Assembly (NCBI GenBank): GCA_009712615.1
Contig: WASR01000275.1
Span: forward strand, 1-5,146
Length of the DNA: 5,146 bases
Origin: Methanobacterium sp.
GTDB taxonomy: Archaea > Methanobacteriota > Methanobacteria > Methanobacteriales > Methanobacteriaceae
Direction: 5' to 3'
Notes under the pieces: model-generated
Databases searched by the model: none
What the model was told of the DNA's origin: nothing
Seen by the model: only the letters and a program-made list of their open reading frames with translations
Made by a program: the position numbers and the translations under genes
In this document: positions 1 to 5,146 of the stretch, piece by piece
Layout of the letters: each line of letters opens with the position of its first letter
Numbering within the stretch: position 1 is the stretch's first letter

Positions 1-1
1 G

Positions 2-694
2 TCATAAACTGTTATTTAACTCTTTAGGATGACTTAAAATACTAATTCCTTCAATACTGTTTAATTTGGAAGTATTTTCAACGTCAATTTCACGCATATG
101 AATGGTGATAATTTTGCCACCTGTCACAGCATTGAATGGACATGCTCTTTGACAGGTACCACATCCTTCGCATTTAAGCAAGTTAATCTCGACTCCAGGG
201 GTTATGGCGTCCTGGGGACATGCGGCAGCAGCTTGACAAGGCTCACAATTTTTACACAATTCTAGCTCGAGTTTTGAAGGTAAAACAGTTTCAACGTCAC
301 CAGATTCCAGATCAACAGGCACAATATGGGTTTTTACTTTACCTTTACCTGCCTGGGCTACTGCATTTGTAATTAAACTATCTGCAATCCCATGAACAAT
401 TTTAGCAATGGTGTTTGAAGTTGCAGGAGAAACAACAAGTAAGTCATAGGTTCCCAGAGAAAACCTCCCTGTCATTGGATAACTATCCCGTTGATCAGAT
501 TCCAACACAAGTTCCCTGTACTTTCCACCAGTTAAATTTTTAACAGTTTCAAAGAGTCCATACATTTTAAGAACTTCTTCACCTGCACCTGAAGTCATGA
601 TGGTAACTTCATGTTCCTTTGAAAGTTTAACAAGAGTATCAACACTTTCTTGAAGCAGATGACCTGCACCAGTAAATCCCCAAGCTATCCTCAT
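2..694 (-). CDS. dmrX: DmrX-like iron-sulfur flavoprotein, probable dihydromethanopterin reductase (acceptor), MJ0208 family
   Basis: Complete 230-residue protein with ATG start and TGA stop at the window edge. It has two parts. The N-terminal flavoprotein domain (about 1-140) has the HFCD-type FMN fold: a glycine-rich start (GFTGAGH, 7-13), TSGAGEE (34-40) and the signature [17 protein letters not shown] (89-105). The C-terminal part (about 145-192) is a two-cluster ferredoxin, with Cys147, 150, 153, 159 and Cys175, 178, 181, 185. The second set is a classical CX2CX2CX3C motif; the first has five residues before its last Cys instead of three. The characterised relative is DmrX of Methanosarcina mazei, a cytoplasmic FMN/Fe-S enzyme that reduces dihydromethanopterin to H4MPT. 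The start is supported by an AGGAG site (702-706) seven bases upstream. The gene lies 39 bases behind glyA, whose enzyme uses H4MPT, so co-transcription is likely. Family assignment is firm. The exact substrate is inferred from the relative, and another archaeoflavoprotein role such as AfpA-like electron transfer is possible. Confidence 0.82.
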   Translation of the reverse strand: MRIAWGFTGAGHLLQESVDTLVKLSKEHEVTIMTSGAGEEVLKMYGLFETVKNLTGGKYRELVLESDQRDSYPMTGRFSLGTYDLLVVSPATSNTIAKIVHGIADSLITNAVAQAGKGKVKTHIVPVDLESGDVETVLPSKLELELCKNCEPCQAAAACPQDAITPGVEINLLKCEGCGTCQRACPFNAVTGGKIITIHMREIDVENTSKLNSIEGISILSHPKELNNSL

Positions 695-708
695 AATGTT
701 ACTCCTCT

Positions 709-716
709 AAAAAAAA
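709..716 (-). terminator. T8 tract between glyA and the dmrX-like gene (possible partial terminator)
   Basis: Read on the minus strand, the spacer after the glyA stop is T-rich and ends in eight consecutive T just before the AGGAG ribosome site of the next gene. Archaeal RNA polymerase often terminates at such oligo-T stretches without a hairpin. No stable hairpin is visible here. No good TATA box fits between the two genes, so full termination would leave the downstream gene without an obvious promoter. Partial read-through is therefore the more likely outcome. Confidence 0.35.
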
Positions 717-733
717 TAATAAATAAATTTGAA

Positions 734-1999
734 TCAGAAGTCTACATACTTGTAGGCTTCATCATCTTTAAATGCATATTTTACGGTGGTGTACTGGTTT
801 ATAAATTCAGTAACATCCTCTTTAACATTTTTACCATCAACAGTTACTTTTTTAATGAACTGGGCTATTTCTGCCATTTCAGCTTCTTTGAGTCCGCGCC
901 TGGTTATTTCTTGTGTACCTATGCGTATACCTGATGGATCATCAGAACGATTAACATCGTCCCATGGGAAAAGGTTCTTGTTCAATATGACATTGTTTGC
1001 TTCTAGGTCCTTAGCTAATTTAGCTGCTCTGCCAATATTAGATACATCCATTGCCAGTTGATGAGATTCTGTGAATCCTTGATCTTCGCATAATACATTG
1101 AATCCAAGTTCGTATAGTTCCTGGGCAAGGGCTTTAGCATTTTTAATGATCTGTTTGGCATAGGCACTACCAAATTCTAGCATTTCAGCTGTTGCAATAC
1201 CTAGTGCTGCAAGGTGATGTAGATGATGGTTACTCACGACTCCTGGAAATACAGCATCATCAATTTTGTGAGCAATATCCTCCTTACAGAGAATTATTCC
1301 ACCTTGTGGTCCTGGGAATGTTTTATGTGTACTTCCAACAAGGAGGTCCGCTCCTTCTTTGAGTGGGTCCTGGAAGTATCCTCCTGCAATTAAACCTAGT
1401 ACATGGGCACCATCGTACATTACCTTGGCACCTACTTCATCAGCTGCTTCTCGGGCTTCTTCAACAGGATGTGGGAACAGGAAAAGACTTCCTCCCAAGA
1501 GTACTATTTTGGGTTTTTTTGCTAAGATGTCTTTTTTCATTGCATCGGGATCAATATTCATCTTAGTTTCATCAAAAGGATGGGGAGATACTTTAAGGCC
1601 CCTAATTCCGGCAGCACTAACAGATGCGTGACTTATATGTCCACCCACAGGCACTTCTAGGGCCATCATAGGGTCGCCGTGTTTTGCAAGTGCAAAGAAC
1701 GATGCCATGTTGGCAGTCACACCGGATATTGGCTGAACATTTGCATGTTCTGCTTTAAAAATCTTTTTTGAGAGATCCACAGCGATATCTTCTATTTCAT
1801 CGATGTATTTACAACCTTCGTAGAGTCTACAGCCTGATAGGCCTTCGGCGTATCTGTGTGATAGATCAGAGGCAAGTGCTTCTCTAACACTTGTACTTGT
1901 AATGTTTTCACTTGCTATGAGATTGATACTATTTTCCATCCAGTTATGGTGCTCTTTAGTTATTTCTTTAATTTTAAGAGCATATTCTTCATTATTCAT
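734..1999 (-). CDS. glyA: Serine hydroxymethyltransferase (archaeal, H4MPT-type)
   Basis: Complete 421-residue protein with ATG start and TGA stop, the usual length for archaeal SHMT. It is a cytoplasmic PLP enzyme interconverting serine and glycine and passing the C1 unit to a pterin, which in methanogens is tetrahydromethanopterin (family knowledge). Landmarks: substrate and subunit motif [20 protein letters not shown] (48-67); [11 protein letters not shown] (87-97); His121 in GGHISHAS, the expected PLP-stacking residue; Asp196 and His199 in YDGAHV, contacting the cofactor; and [12 protein letters not shown] (223-234) with Lys226 as the Schiff-base lysine. The C-terminal region holds [14 protein letters not shown] (356-369), with the conserved Arg for the substrate carboxylate. 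The start is supported by GGAGG (2007-2011) seven bases upstream. It has its own promoter, is preceded on the same strand by the DUF169 gene and its T-tract, and probably leads a two-gene unit with the DmrX-like gene. No truncation or missing catalytic residue was seen. Confidence 0.97.
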   Translation of the reverse strand: MNNEEYALKIKEITKEHHNWMENSINLIASENITSTSVREALASDLSHRYAEGLSGCRLYEGCKYIDEIEDIAVDLSKKIFKAEHANVQPISGVTANMASFFALAKHGDPMMALEVPVGGHISHASVSAAGIRGLKVSPHPFDETKMNIDPDAMKKDILAKKPKIVLLGGSLFLFPHPVEEAREAADEVGAKVMYDGAHVLGLIAGGYFQDPLKEGADLLVGSTHKTFPGPQGGIILCKEDIAHKIDDAVFPGVVSNHHLHHLAALGIATAEMLEFGSAYAKQIIKNAKALAQELYELGFNVLCEDQGFTESHQLAMDVSNIGRAAKLAKDLEANNVILNKNLFPWDDVNRSDDPSGIRIGTQEITRRGLKEAEMAEIAQFIKKVTVDGKNVKEDVTEFINQYTTVKYAFKDDEAYKYVDF

Positions 2000-2066
2000 T
2001 AATTATCCTCCAAAACAACGTAATTGGTTGAGTAGCTTTATTGATCTAATGTATAAAATGAATCAC

Positions 2067-2074
2067 TATAAATA
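2067..2074 (-). promoter_or_regulatory. Probable TATA box of glyA
   Basis: The minus strand reads GAAAGTATTTATAGTG, a purine-rich BRE-like stretch followed by TATTTATA. A start site about 25 bases downstream would fall near 2044 and give a 5' leader of roughly 45 bases. A weaker alternative, TTTTATAC, lies at 2052-2059. The call rests on pattern and position only. Confidence 0.55.
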
Positions 2075-2076
2075 CT

Positions 2077-2089
2077 TTCAAACTTTGAA
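2077..2089. promoter_or_regulatory. 13-base perfect palindrome next to the glyA TATA box (candidate operator)
   Basis: TTCAAA-C-TTTGAA on the plus strand is a perfect inverted repeat with 6-base arms and a 1-base centre. It sits two bases upstream of the glyA TATA box, overlapping where the BRE and TFB contact would lie. A dimeric regulator bound here could block or help assembly of the initiation complex. In AT-rich sequence a 6-base-arm palindrome can occur by chance, so the regulatory role is inferred from its placement. Confidence 0.35.
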
Positions 2090-2102
2090 TTTGGCAATAG
2101 TG

Positions 2103-2117
2103 AATAAAAAAAATTTA
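2103..2117 (-). terminator. T-rich terminator after the DUF169 gene
   Basis: Immediately after the TAA stop the minus strand reads TAAATTTTTTTTATTCA, with eight consecutive T (2106-2113). This is typical of archaeal factor-independent termination, where an oligo-T stretch suffices without a strong hairpin. It lies just upstream of the glyA promoter, which argues that the two genes are separate transcription units. Confidence 0.5.
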
Positions 2118-2801
2118 TTAATTTTTCTTAAAAAATGTTTTGGTCTGCATATCCTTTAGGTTAGTTAGAATTCTTTCAAGATCTGCTCCTGGTATCGTTA
2201 CCATGACATCATCTGGTTTCAATTCCATGTTATTTCTAGAACCAATATCTCCAAACCCATAGGTGACTTTACCGGTCAAGTATGGAATTGCTGCCATTGA
2301 ACTACATATTGGGCCAGAATCAGCACCTAAACCATGAGAACCAGAATCATAAGCGTTTGCATGGAGTATCGTCATGGCTTGTTCCGAATTAGAGATGATA
2401 AATACAAGATCAGGAATAAAGTTTGCCTTTACTAGGGGTGAAAATATTATGGCGCTGAATATTCCGGCATCAATGGCTTTGTTATTTTGCCAAGACCTCT
2501 GTACAGCAGGAACACTTTTATAAACACCTGCAGGTACCAGGAAGGAACCACTTTGCATGTTTTTTGGAAGTTCCTTTCTATCTTTCATGCCGCTGTACCT
2601 TAATCCACCCATACATTTTTCCTCTTTCACTGTGGAATAGAAAATTTCTCCATTTGATGCTTTATCAAGCTTGGTACAAAATCTAGATGGTTCTGATTCT
2701 TTTTTTATATCATTGGGTTCTCTTAAAGACCATTTTATTGCAACAGGTTCTCTTTCAAGTTTTAAAATTTCTTTCAGTTCTGATCCCATTTTTTGATACA
2801 A
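2118..2801 (-). CDS. DUF169 family protein (COG2043), function unknown
   Basis: A 227-residue protein if started at TTG 2801, ending in TAA. It matches the archaeal/bacterial DUF169 family (PF02596), which has no established function. Visible family marks, numbered from this start: an N-terminal helix followed by REPVAIKW (17-24); SRFCTKL with Cys42; EEKCMGG with Cys63; the core FLVPAGVYKSVPAVQRS (87-103); SGPICSSMAAIP with Cys166; and GFGDIGSR (182-189) near the C-terminus, followed by MVTIPG. The spaced cysteines could hold a metal or Fe-S cluster, but this is inference. There is no signal peptide or membrane segment, so it is probably cytoplasmic. The 2801 start is chosen because GGTGATC (2805-2811) lies three bases before it, the same geometry as the hdrA TTG start. 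Alternatives are TTG 2813, GTG 2810 and ATG 2789; the ATG is 15 bases from the SD. It lies between hdrA and glyA with its own likely terminator, so a link to methanogenic electron transfer or C1 metabolism is only suggested by position. Confidence 0.85.
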   Translation of the reverse strand: MYQKMGSELKEILKLEREPVAIKWSLREPNDIKKESEPSRFCTKLDKASNGEIFYSTVKEEKCMGGLRYSGMKDRKELPKNMQSGSFLVPAGVYKSVPAVQRSWQNNKAIDAGIFSAIIFSPLVKANFIPDLVFIISNSEQAMTILHANAYDSGSHGLGADSGPICSSMAAIPYLTGKVTYGFGDIGSRNNMELKPDDVMVTIPGADLERILTNLKDMQTKTFFKKN

Positions 2802-2804
2802 GTT

Positions 2805-2811
2805 GATCACC
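2805..2811 (-). promoter_or_regulatory. GGTGATC ribosome binding site deciding the DUF169 TTG start
   Basis: GGTGATC on the minus strand is complementary to GATCACC, part of the conserved 3' end of archaeal 16S rRNA. It is followed by AAC and then TTG. If the site is aligned on the full SD AGGAGGTGATCC, the distance to the start matches that at hdrA exactly and those at glyA and the dmrX-like gene within one or two bases. It therefore favours TTG 2801 over the other starts. Confidence 0.55.
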
Positions 2812-2850
2812 AATAATTTACTTGGATTTAGAACTAAAATTTTTTTTTAT

Positions 2851-2866
2851 TTAATATTTAAAATAA
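2851..2866. repeat. 16-base direct repeat, copy 1 (with 2933-2948)
   Basis: TTAATATTTAAAATAA occurs here and again, identically, 82 bases further on at 2933-2948. Both copies are in the spacer between hdrA and the DUF169 gene. The sequence is only A and T, so chance or shared bias is possible. On the minus strand this copy could also serve as a weak TATA-like element about 50 bases before the DUF169 start. Confidence 0.4.
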
Positions 2867-2893
2867 TTCCTGAAAACAGTCTCAGATAAACTG

Positions 2894-2901
2894 ATATAAA
2901 A
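2894..2901 (-). promoter_or_regulatory. Possible TATA box of the DUF169 gene
   Basis: The minus strand reads ATCTTTTATATCAG, with TTTTATAT as box A. A start about 25 bases downstream would lie near 2870 and give a leader of about 70 bases. A second AT-rich candidate (TTTTAAATATT, around 2853-2863) would give a shorter leader. The choice between them cannot be made from sequence alone. Read-through from hdrA is also possible. Confidence 0.35.
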
Positions 2902-2932
2902 GATAAAATTAGCTTGTATAGAATGTGATTGA

Positions 2933-2948
2933 TTAATATTTAAAATAA
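2933..2948. repeat. 16-base direct repeat, copy 2 (with 2851-2866)
   Basis: Identical to the copy at 2851-2866. This copy falls in the T/A-rich tail downstream of the hdrA stop codon, inside the predicted termination region. It may simply reflect AT-rich composition. Confidence 0.4.
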
Positions 2949-2982
2949 AAGAAAATGGGGTAAGGTTTAAAACCTTATTTTC
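2935..2982 (-). terminator. Palindrome at the hdrA stop codon with T-rich tail, probable terminator
   Basis: A 17-base perfect inverted repeat (TAAGGTTT, one base, AAACCTTA; 2961-2977) contains the hdrA TAA stop codon. In RNA it can form a 6-base stem (UAAGGU/ACCUUA) with a 5-base loop. A lower stem GAAAA/UUUUC is possible across a 5-base bulge. It is followed on the minus strand by ATTTTCTTTTATTTT, a T-rich stretch suited to archaeal termination. The hairpin may also protect the 3' end of the hdrA mRNA. Confidence 0.5.
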
Positions 2983-4951
2983 CACCGTTCATTGCAGCTT
3001 CAATCTGAGCAAATATCTGGCTGGTCTTGAAGTGCTGCTGATCTAGTGCTCCAGATGGGCATGCACCAACACATGTACCGCATCCTTTACATAGTGCAAC
3101 GTTGATGTGAGCTTTCTCATCAATTCTTTCAACTGCACCGTATGGGCATAGGTCTATACATACTTCGCATCCACCACAGACATCTTCGTCGACTGCAGCA
3201 ATGATTGGTTCAATTTCCACTTCACCTTTAACCATAGGTATGGCTGCTCTTGCTGCTGCACCAGATGCTTGTGCTACTGCGTCAGGAATATCTTTAGGTC
3301 CCTGAGCAACACCAGCTAGGTATATACCGTCTGTTAATGTGTCAACAGGCCTGAGTTTAGGGTGAGCTTCCATGAGGAAACCGTCAGAACTTTTGGATAA
3401 GGTCAAAGTCTGTCTGAGTGTTTCAGCACCTTCTGGTGGCTGTAGACCGACTGATAGAACTACCATGTCGTAGTCGTATTCTGTGACTTTTCCAAGTAGG
3501 GTGTCTTCTGACCTGATGGTTAGAGTTTTATCAGGGTTTTCCATGACTGTAGCTGGTCGGCCTCTGACAAATTTGATACCGTACTTTTCCTGTGATGCTT
3601 TGTAGAACTCTTCGAATCCTTTACCGAATGCCCTTATATCCATGTAGTATATGGTTACTTCGGTGTCAGGCTCGTGGTCTATGATAAGCTGAGCATTTTT
3701 CATAGCGTACATACAGCAGACCCTGGAACAGTATGGTTTACCAATCTGTTCATCCCTGGATCCAACACACTGGATGAATGCAACGCTCTTAGGATGTCCA
3801 CCGTCTGATGGCTTTAAAACATGTCCCTGTGTAGGTCCTGATGCGTTTATGAATCTTTCCAGTTCTAGACCGGTGATTACATTTTCAGCTTGTCCGTAAG
3901 CCCATTCTGTTTTCTCTGTTGGGTCGTAAGGGTCGTAACCTGTTGCAACAATGATGGTACCAATATCGAGTTCGATGAGTTCTGGTTCCTGATCGTGTTT
4001 GATTGCACCGTTACCACATACCTGATCACAGAGTTTACATTCGATACAGTAGTCCTTGTCTATGGTTGCACATAGTGGTACTGCTTGAGGGAATGGAATG
4101 TAGGTTGCTTTAACCATTCCAACACCTTCGTCGAAGTAGTTTGGTATTTCTATTGGACAAACTTCTGTACAGCTTCCACAGCCAGTACAAACAGATTCAT
4201 CTATATAACGTGGTTTCTTTTCCACTGTCACTTGGAAGTTTCCGATGTAACCGTGTACTTCTTTAACTTCAGCGTAGGAAATCAGTTCGATGTTTTCGTG
4301 TTTACCACAGTCCACCATCTTTGGTGCTAGAATACACATGGAACAATCCAATGTAGGGAAAGTTTTGTCCAGCTGAGCCATCCTTCCACCAATGGTAGGC
4401 TGTTTTTCAACTAGGTAAGTTTTGAATCCCATGTCACCTAAATCGAGAGCTGACTGAATACCAGCAACTCCACCACCAATAACCATTGCTTTGTTATCCA
4501 CAGAAACAGATTCTGCTGTTAGAGGTTCTAGTAATCTTGCTTTTGCAACTGCCATTCTGACAAGGTCTTTGGCTTTTTCAGTTGCTGCTTCAGGTTCATT
4601 CTGGTGAACCCATGAGTCGTGTTCTCTTAAGTTTGCAAATTCGAACAGGAATGGGTTTAGTCCTGCTTCTTTAACGGCTCTCCTGAAAGTAGGTTCGTGG
4701 AGCCTTGGTGAACATGCTGCTACTACAACTCTGTTTAAACCCTTCTCTTTGATATCCTTCTGTATCATTTCTTGACCTGGGTCTGAACAGAAGTATTTGT
4801 ACTCTTCAGCTACTTCTACGTCTGGAAGTGTTGCTGCATAATCTCTTACGGCTTCTATGTCTACTACACCACCAATGTTAACACCACAGTGGCAAACATA
4901 TACACCGACTTTTAGTTCTTCGGTTGTTTCTTGATTTTTTTCTTCTGCCAA
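2975..4951 (-). CDS. hdrA: CoB-CoM heterodisulfide reductase subunit A (FAD/iron-sulfur, electron bifurcating)
   Basis: Complete 658-residue protein, typical for HdrA, with TTG start and TAA stop. In the cytoplasmic HdrABC-MvhADG complex its FAD splits electrons from H2 (or formate) between ferredoxin and, through HdrBC, the CoM-S-S-CoB heterodisulfide (family knowledge). Order of parts: N-terminal cluster domain with Cys20, 22, 55 and 80; Rossmann FAD motif VIGGGVAG (157-164); [20 protein letters not shown] (187-206) with Cys203 and Cys206; inserted ferredoxin domain with Cys255, 258, 261, 265 and Cys294, 302, 305, 308, 312; the Cys395, 408, 412, 413 region (CSRVCC); second FAD part ending [19 protein letters not shown] (541-559); and a C-terminal two-cluster ferredoxin (Cys592, 595, 598, 602 and 621, 624, 627, 631). 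Residue 206, which I recall as selenocysteine in some Methanococcales HdrA, is TGT Cys here. TTG is chosen because AGGTGATC lies three bases upstream and no ATG occurs before the conserved [10 protein letters not shown]. hdrB and hdrC are not in the window. Confidence 0.97.
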   Translation of the reverse strand: MAEEKNQETTEELKVGVYVCHCGVNIGGVVDIEAVRDYAATLPDVEVAEEYKYFCSDPGQEMIQKDIKEKGLNRVVVAACSPRLHEPTFRRAVKEAGLNPFLFEFANLREHDSWVHQNEPEAATEKAKDLVRMAVAKARLLEPLTAESVSVDNKAMVIGGGVAGIQSALDLGDMGFKTYLVEKQPTIGGRMAQLDKTFPTLDCSMCILAPKMVDCGKHENIELISYAEVKEVHGYIGNFQVTVEKKPRYIDESVCTGCGSCTEVCPIEIPNYFDEGVGMVKATYIPFPQAVPLCATIDKDYCIECKLCDQVCGNGAIKHDQEPELIELDIGTIIVATGYDPYDPTEKTEWAYGQAENVITGLELERFINASGPTQGHVLKPSDGGHPKSVAFIQCVGSRDEQIGKPYCSRVCCMYAMKNAQLIIDHEPDTEVTIYYMDIRAFGKGFEEFYKASQEKYGIKFVRGRPATVMENPDKTLTIRSEDTLLGKVTEYDYDMVVLSVGLQPPEGAETLRQTLTLSKSSDGFLMEAHPKLRPVDTLTDGIYLAGVAQGPKDIPDAVAQASGAAARAAIPMVKGEVEIEPIIAAVDEDVCGGCEVCIDLCPYGAVERIDEKAHINVALCKGCGTCVGACPSGALDQQHFKTSQIFAQIEAAMNGGK

Positions 4952-4954
4952 TTA

Positions 4955-4962
4955 GATCACCT
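4955..4962 (-). promoter_or_regulatory. AGGTGATC ribosome binding site of hdrA (TTG start)
   Basis: AGGTGATC on the minus strand gives eight bases of complementarity to the archaeal anti-SD (GATCACCT). Only three bases separate it from TTG. It uses the right half of the full SD AGGAGGTGATCC, so the short spacing is equivalent to a normal 7-8 base spacing from GGAGG. It fixes the start at 4951 despite the non-ATG codon. Confidence 0.8.
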
Positions 4963-4970
4963 ATTCCATA

Positions 4971-4985
4971 AATCTATGATAGATT
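4971..4985. promoter_or_regulatory. 15-base perfect palindrome in the hdrA leader (candidate operator)
   Basis: AATCTAT-G-ATAGATT is a perfect inverted repeat with 7-base arms. It lies 9 bases upstream of the hdrA SD and just downstream of the start site predicted from the TATA box (about 4995). A related half-site, TCTATC, recurs at 5008-5013 between the TATA box and the predicted start. Palindromes at this position are typical of archaeal repressor sites. In RNA the 1-base loop would open to a weak AU-rich hairpin, so a DNA-binding role is the more likely one. Confidence 0.45.
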
Positions 4986-5016
4986 ATCTTATCCTTAATG
5001 TGTAGGGTCTATCAAT

Positions 5017-5024
5017 TATATAAA
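5017..5024 (-). promoter_or_regulatory. Probable TATA box of hdrA
   Basis: The minus strand reads AAAACTTTATTTATATAATTG, containing TTTATATA, close to the methanogen box A consensus. A start near 4995 would give a leader of roughly 45 bases. The rest of the 195-base upstream region (4952-5146) is AT-rich with no supported gene; the far end may contain sequence belonging to the next gene outside the window. Confidence 0.6.
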
Positions 5025-5054
5025 TAAAGTTTTCTATTTATTTTTTTATACAAA

Positions 5055-5064
5055 GTATATATAC
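5055..5064. promoter_or_regulatory. Self-complementary GTATATATAC element, second TATA candidate
   Basis: This 10-base perfect palindrome could be a TATA box for either strand. On the minus strand it would be a distal hdrA promoter with a leader of about 80 bases. On the plus strand it could serve a gene beyond the right edge. Its symmetry hides the direction, and no flanking BRE decides it clearly. Confidence 0.25.
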
Positions 5065-5146
5065 CAGAATATTTTCCAAGGAATTATCTGCATTTTTAAC
5101 AGATCTAATCTTCTAGTACTTAATTAATTTAATGATTAATTTTTTA

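Noticed and set aside
650..934. Plus-strand open frame of 94 codons across the glyA end
   Set aside because: It lies antisense to the glyA C-terminus, is rich in Phe, Ile and Tyr from AT-rich DNA, has no SD, and matches no family I know.
786..1631. Plus-strand frames inside glyA (786-1061, 1359-1631, 1363-1566)
   Set aside because: They are fully antisense to conserved SHMT coding sequence and have no ribosome site or family motif.
1902..2159. Plus-strand frame of 85 codons spanning the glyA promoter
   Set aside because: It overlaps the glyA N-terminus, its promoter and the DUF169 C-terminus in antisense. Its hydrophobic start is a by-product of A/T composition.
2877..2894. Short nested dyads (CAGT/ACTG and TCAG/CTGA) beside the DUF169 TATA candidate
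   Set aside because: Four-base arms are too short to distinguish from chance, and the promoter itself is uncertain.
3890..4330. Plus-strand Cys- and Val-rich frames inside hdrA (3890-4075, 4085-4330)
   Set aside because: They are shadows of the HdrA inserted ferredoxin region; the apparent Cys content comes from reverse-complemented codons.
2118..4951. hdrA and the DUF169 gene as one operon
   Set aside because: The 173-base spacer has a palindrome with a T-rich tail after hdrA and a separate TATA candidate, so separate units are more likely, although read-through is not excluded.
4952..5146. Possible small RNA or tRNA upstream of hdrA
   Set aside because: No cloverleaf, GTTCGA-like T-loop or GC-rich fold is present. 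The stretch is AT-rich promoter-type sequence.

Overview
All four genes lie on the minus strand and point to a hydrogenotrophic methanogen of the order Methanobacteriales, most likely Methanobacterium or a close relative. The evidence is a Cys-type HdrA, an archaeal serine hydroxymethyltransferase, a DmrX/MJ0208-family flavoprotein, a DUF169 (COG2043) protein, AT-rich spacers with archaeal TATA boxes and T-tracts, and Shine-Dalgarno sites matching an anti-SD of the type GGATCACCTCCT. The genus is inferred from protein character and moderate GC in the genes. It was not searched.

In transcription order (right to left): an AT-rich 195-base upstream region (4952-5146) holds a TATA box and a 15-base palindrome. 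hdrA follows (4951-2975, TTG start), encoding the FAD and iron-sulfur subunit of heterodisulfide reductase. A palindrome at its stop codon runs into a T-rich tract. Next is a 173-base spacer and a DUF169 gene (2801-2118, probable TTG start), ended by a T8 tract. A 118-base spacer carries the glyA promoter with a 13-base palindrome against its TATA box. glyA (1999-734) is followed after 39 bases by a dihydromethanopterin reductase-like gene (694-2), probably its operon partner.

HdrA is the electron-bifurcating core that couples exergonic reduction of the CoM-CoB heterodisulfide to reduction of ferredoxin for CO2 fixation at the start of methanogenesis. GlyA moves a C1 unit between serine/glycine and tetrahydromethanopterin (H4MPT), and the DmrX-like flavoprotein is suited to making or restoring H4MPT from dihydromethanopterin. 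The glyA-dmrX pair therefore makes sense as a pterin C1 unit. The role of the DUF169 protein is unknown.

No mobile element, CRISPR array, tRNA or rRNA was seen. The window is mostly conserved methanogen core genome. The points worth following are regulatory: two palindromes at promoters, a T8 tract inside the glyA-dmrX unit, and paired TTG starts with the same SD geometry, plus the uncharacterised DUF169 gene. I see no convincing evidence of a wholly new system.
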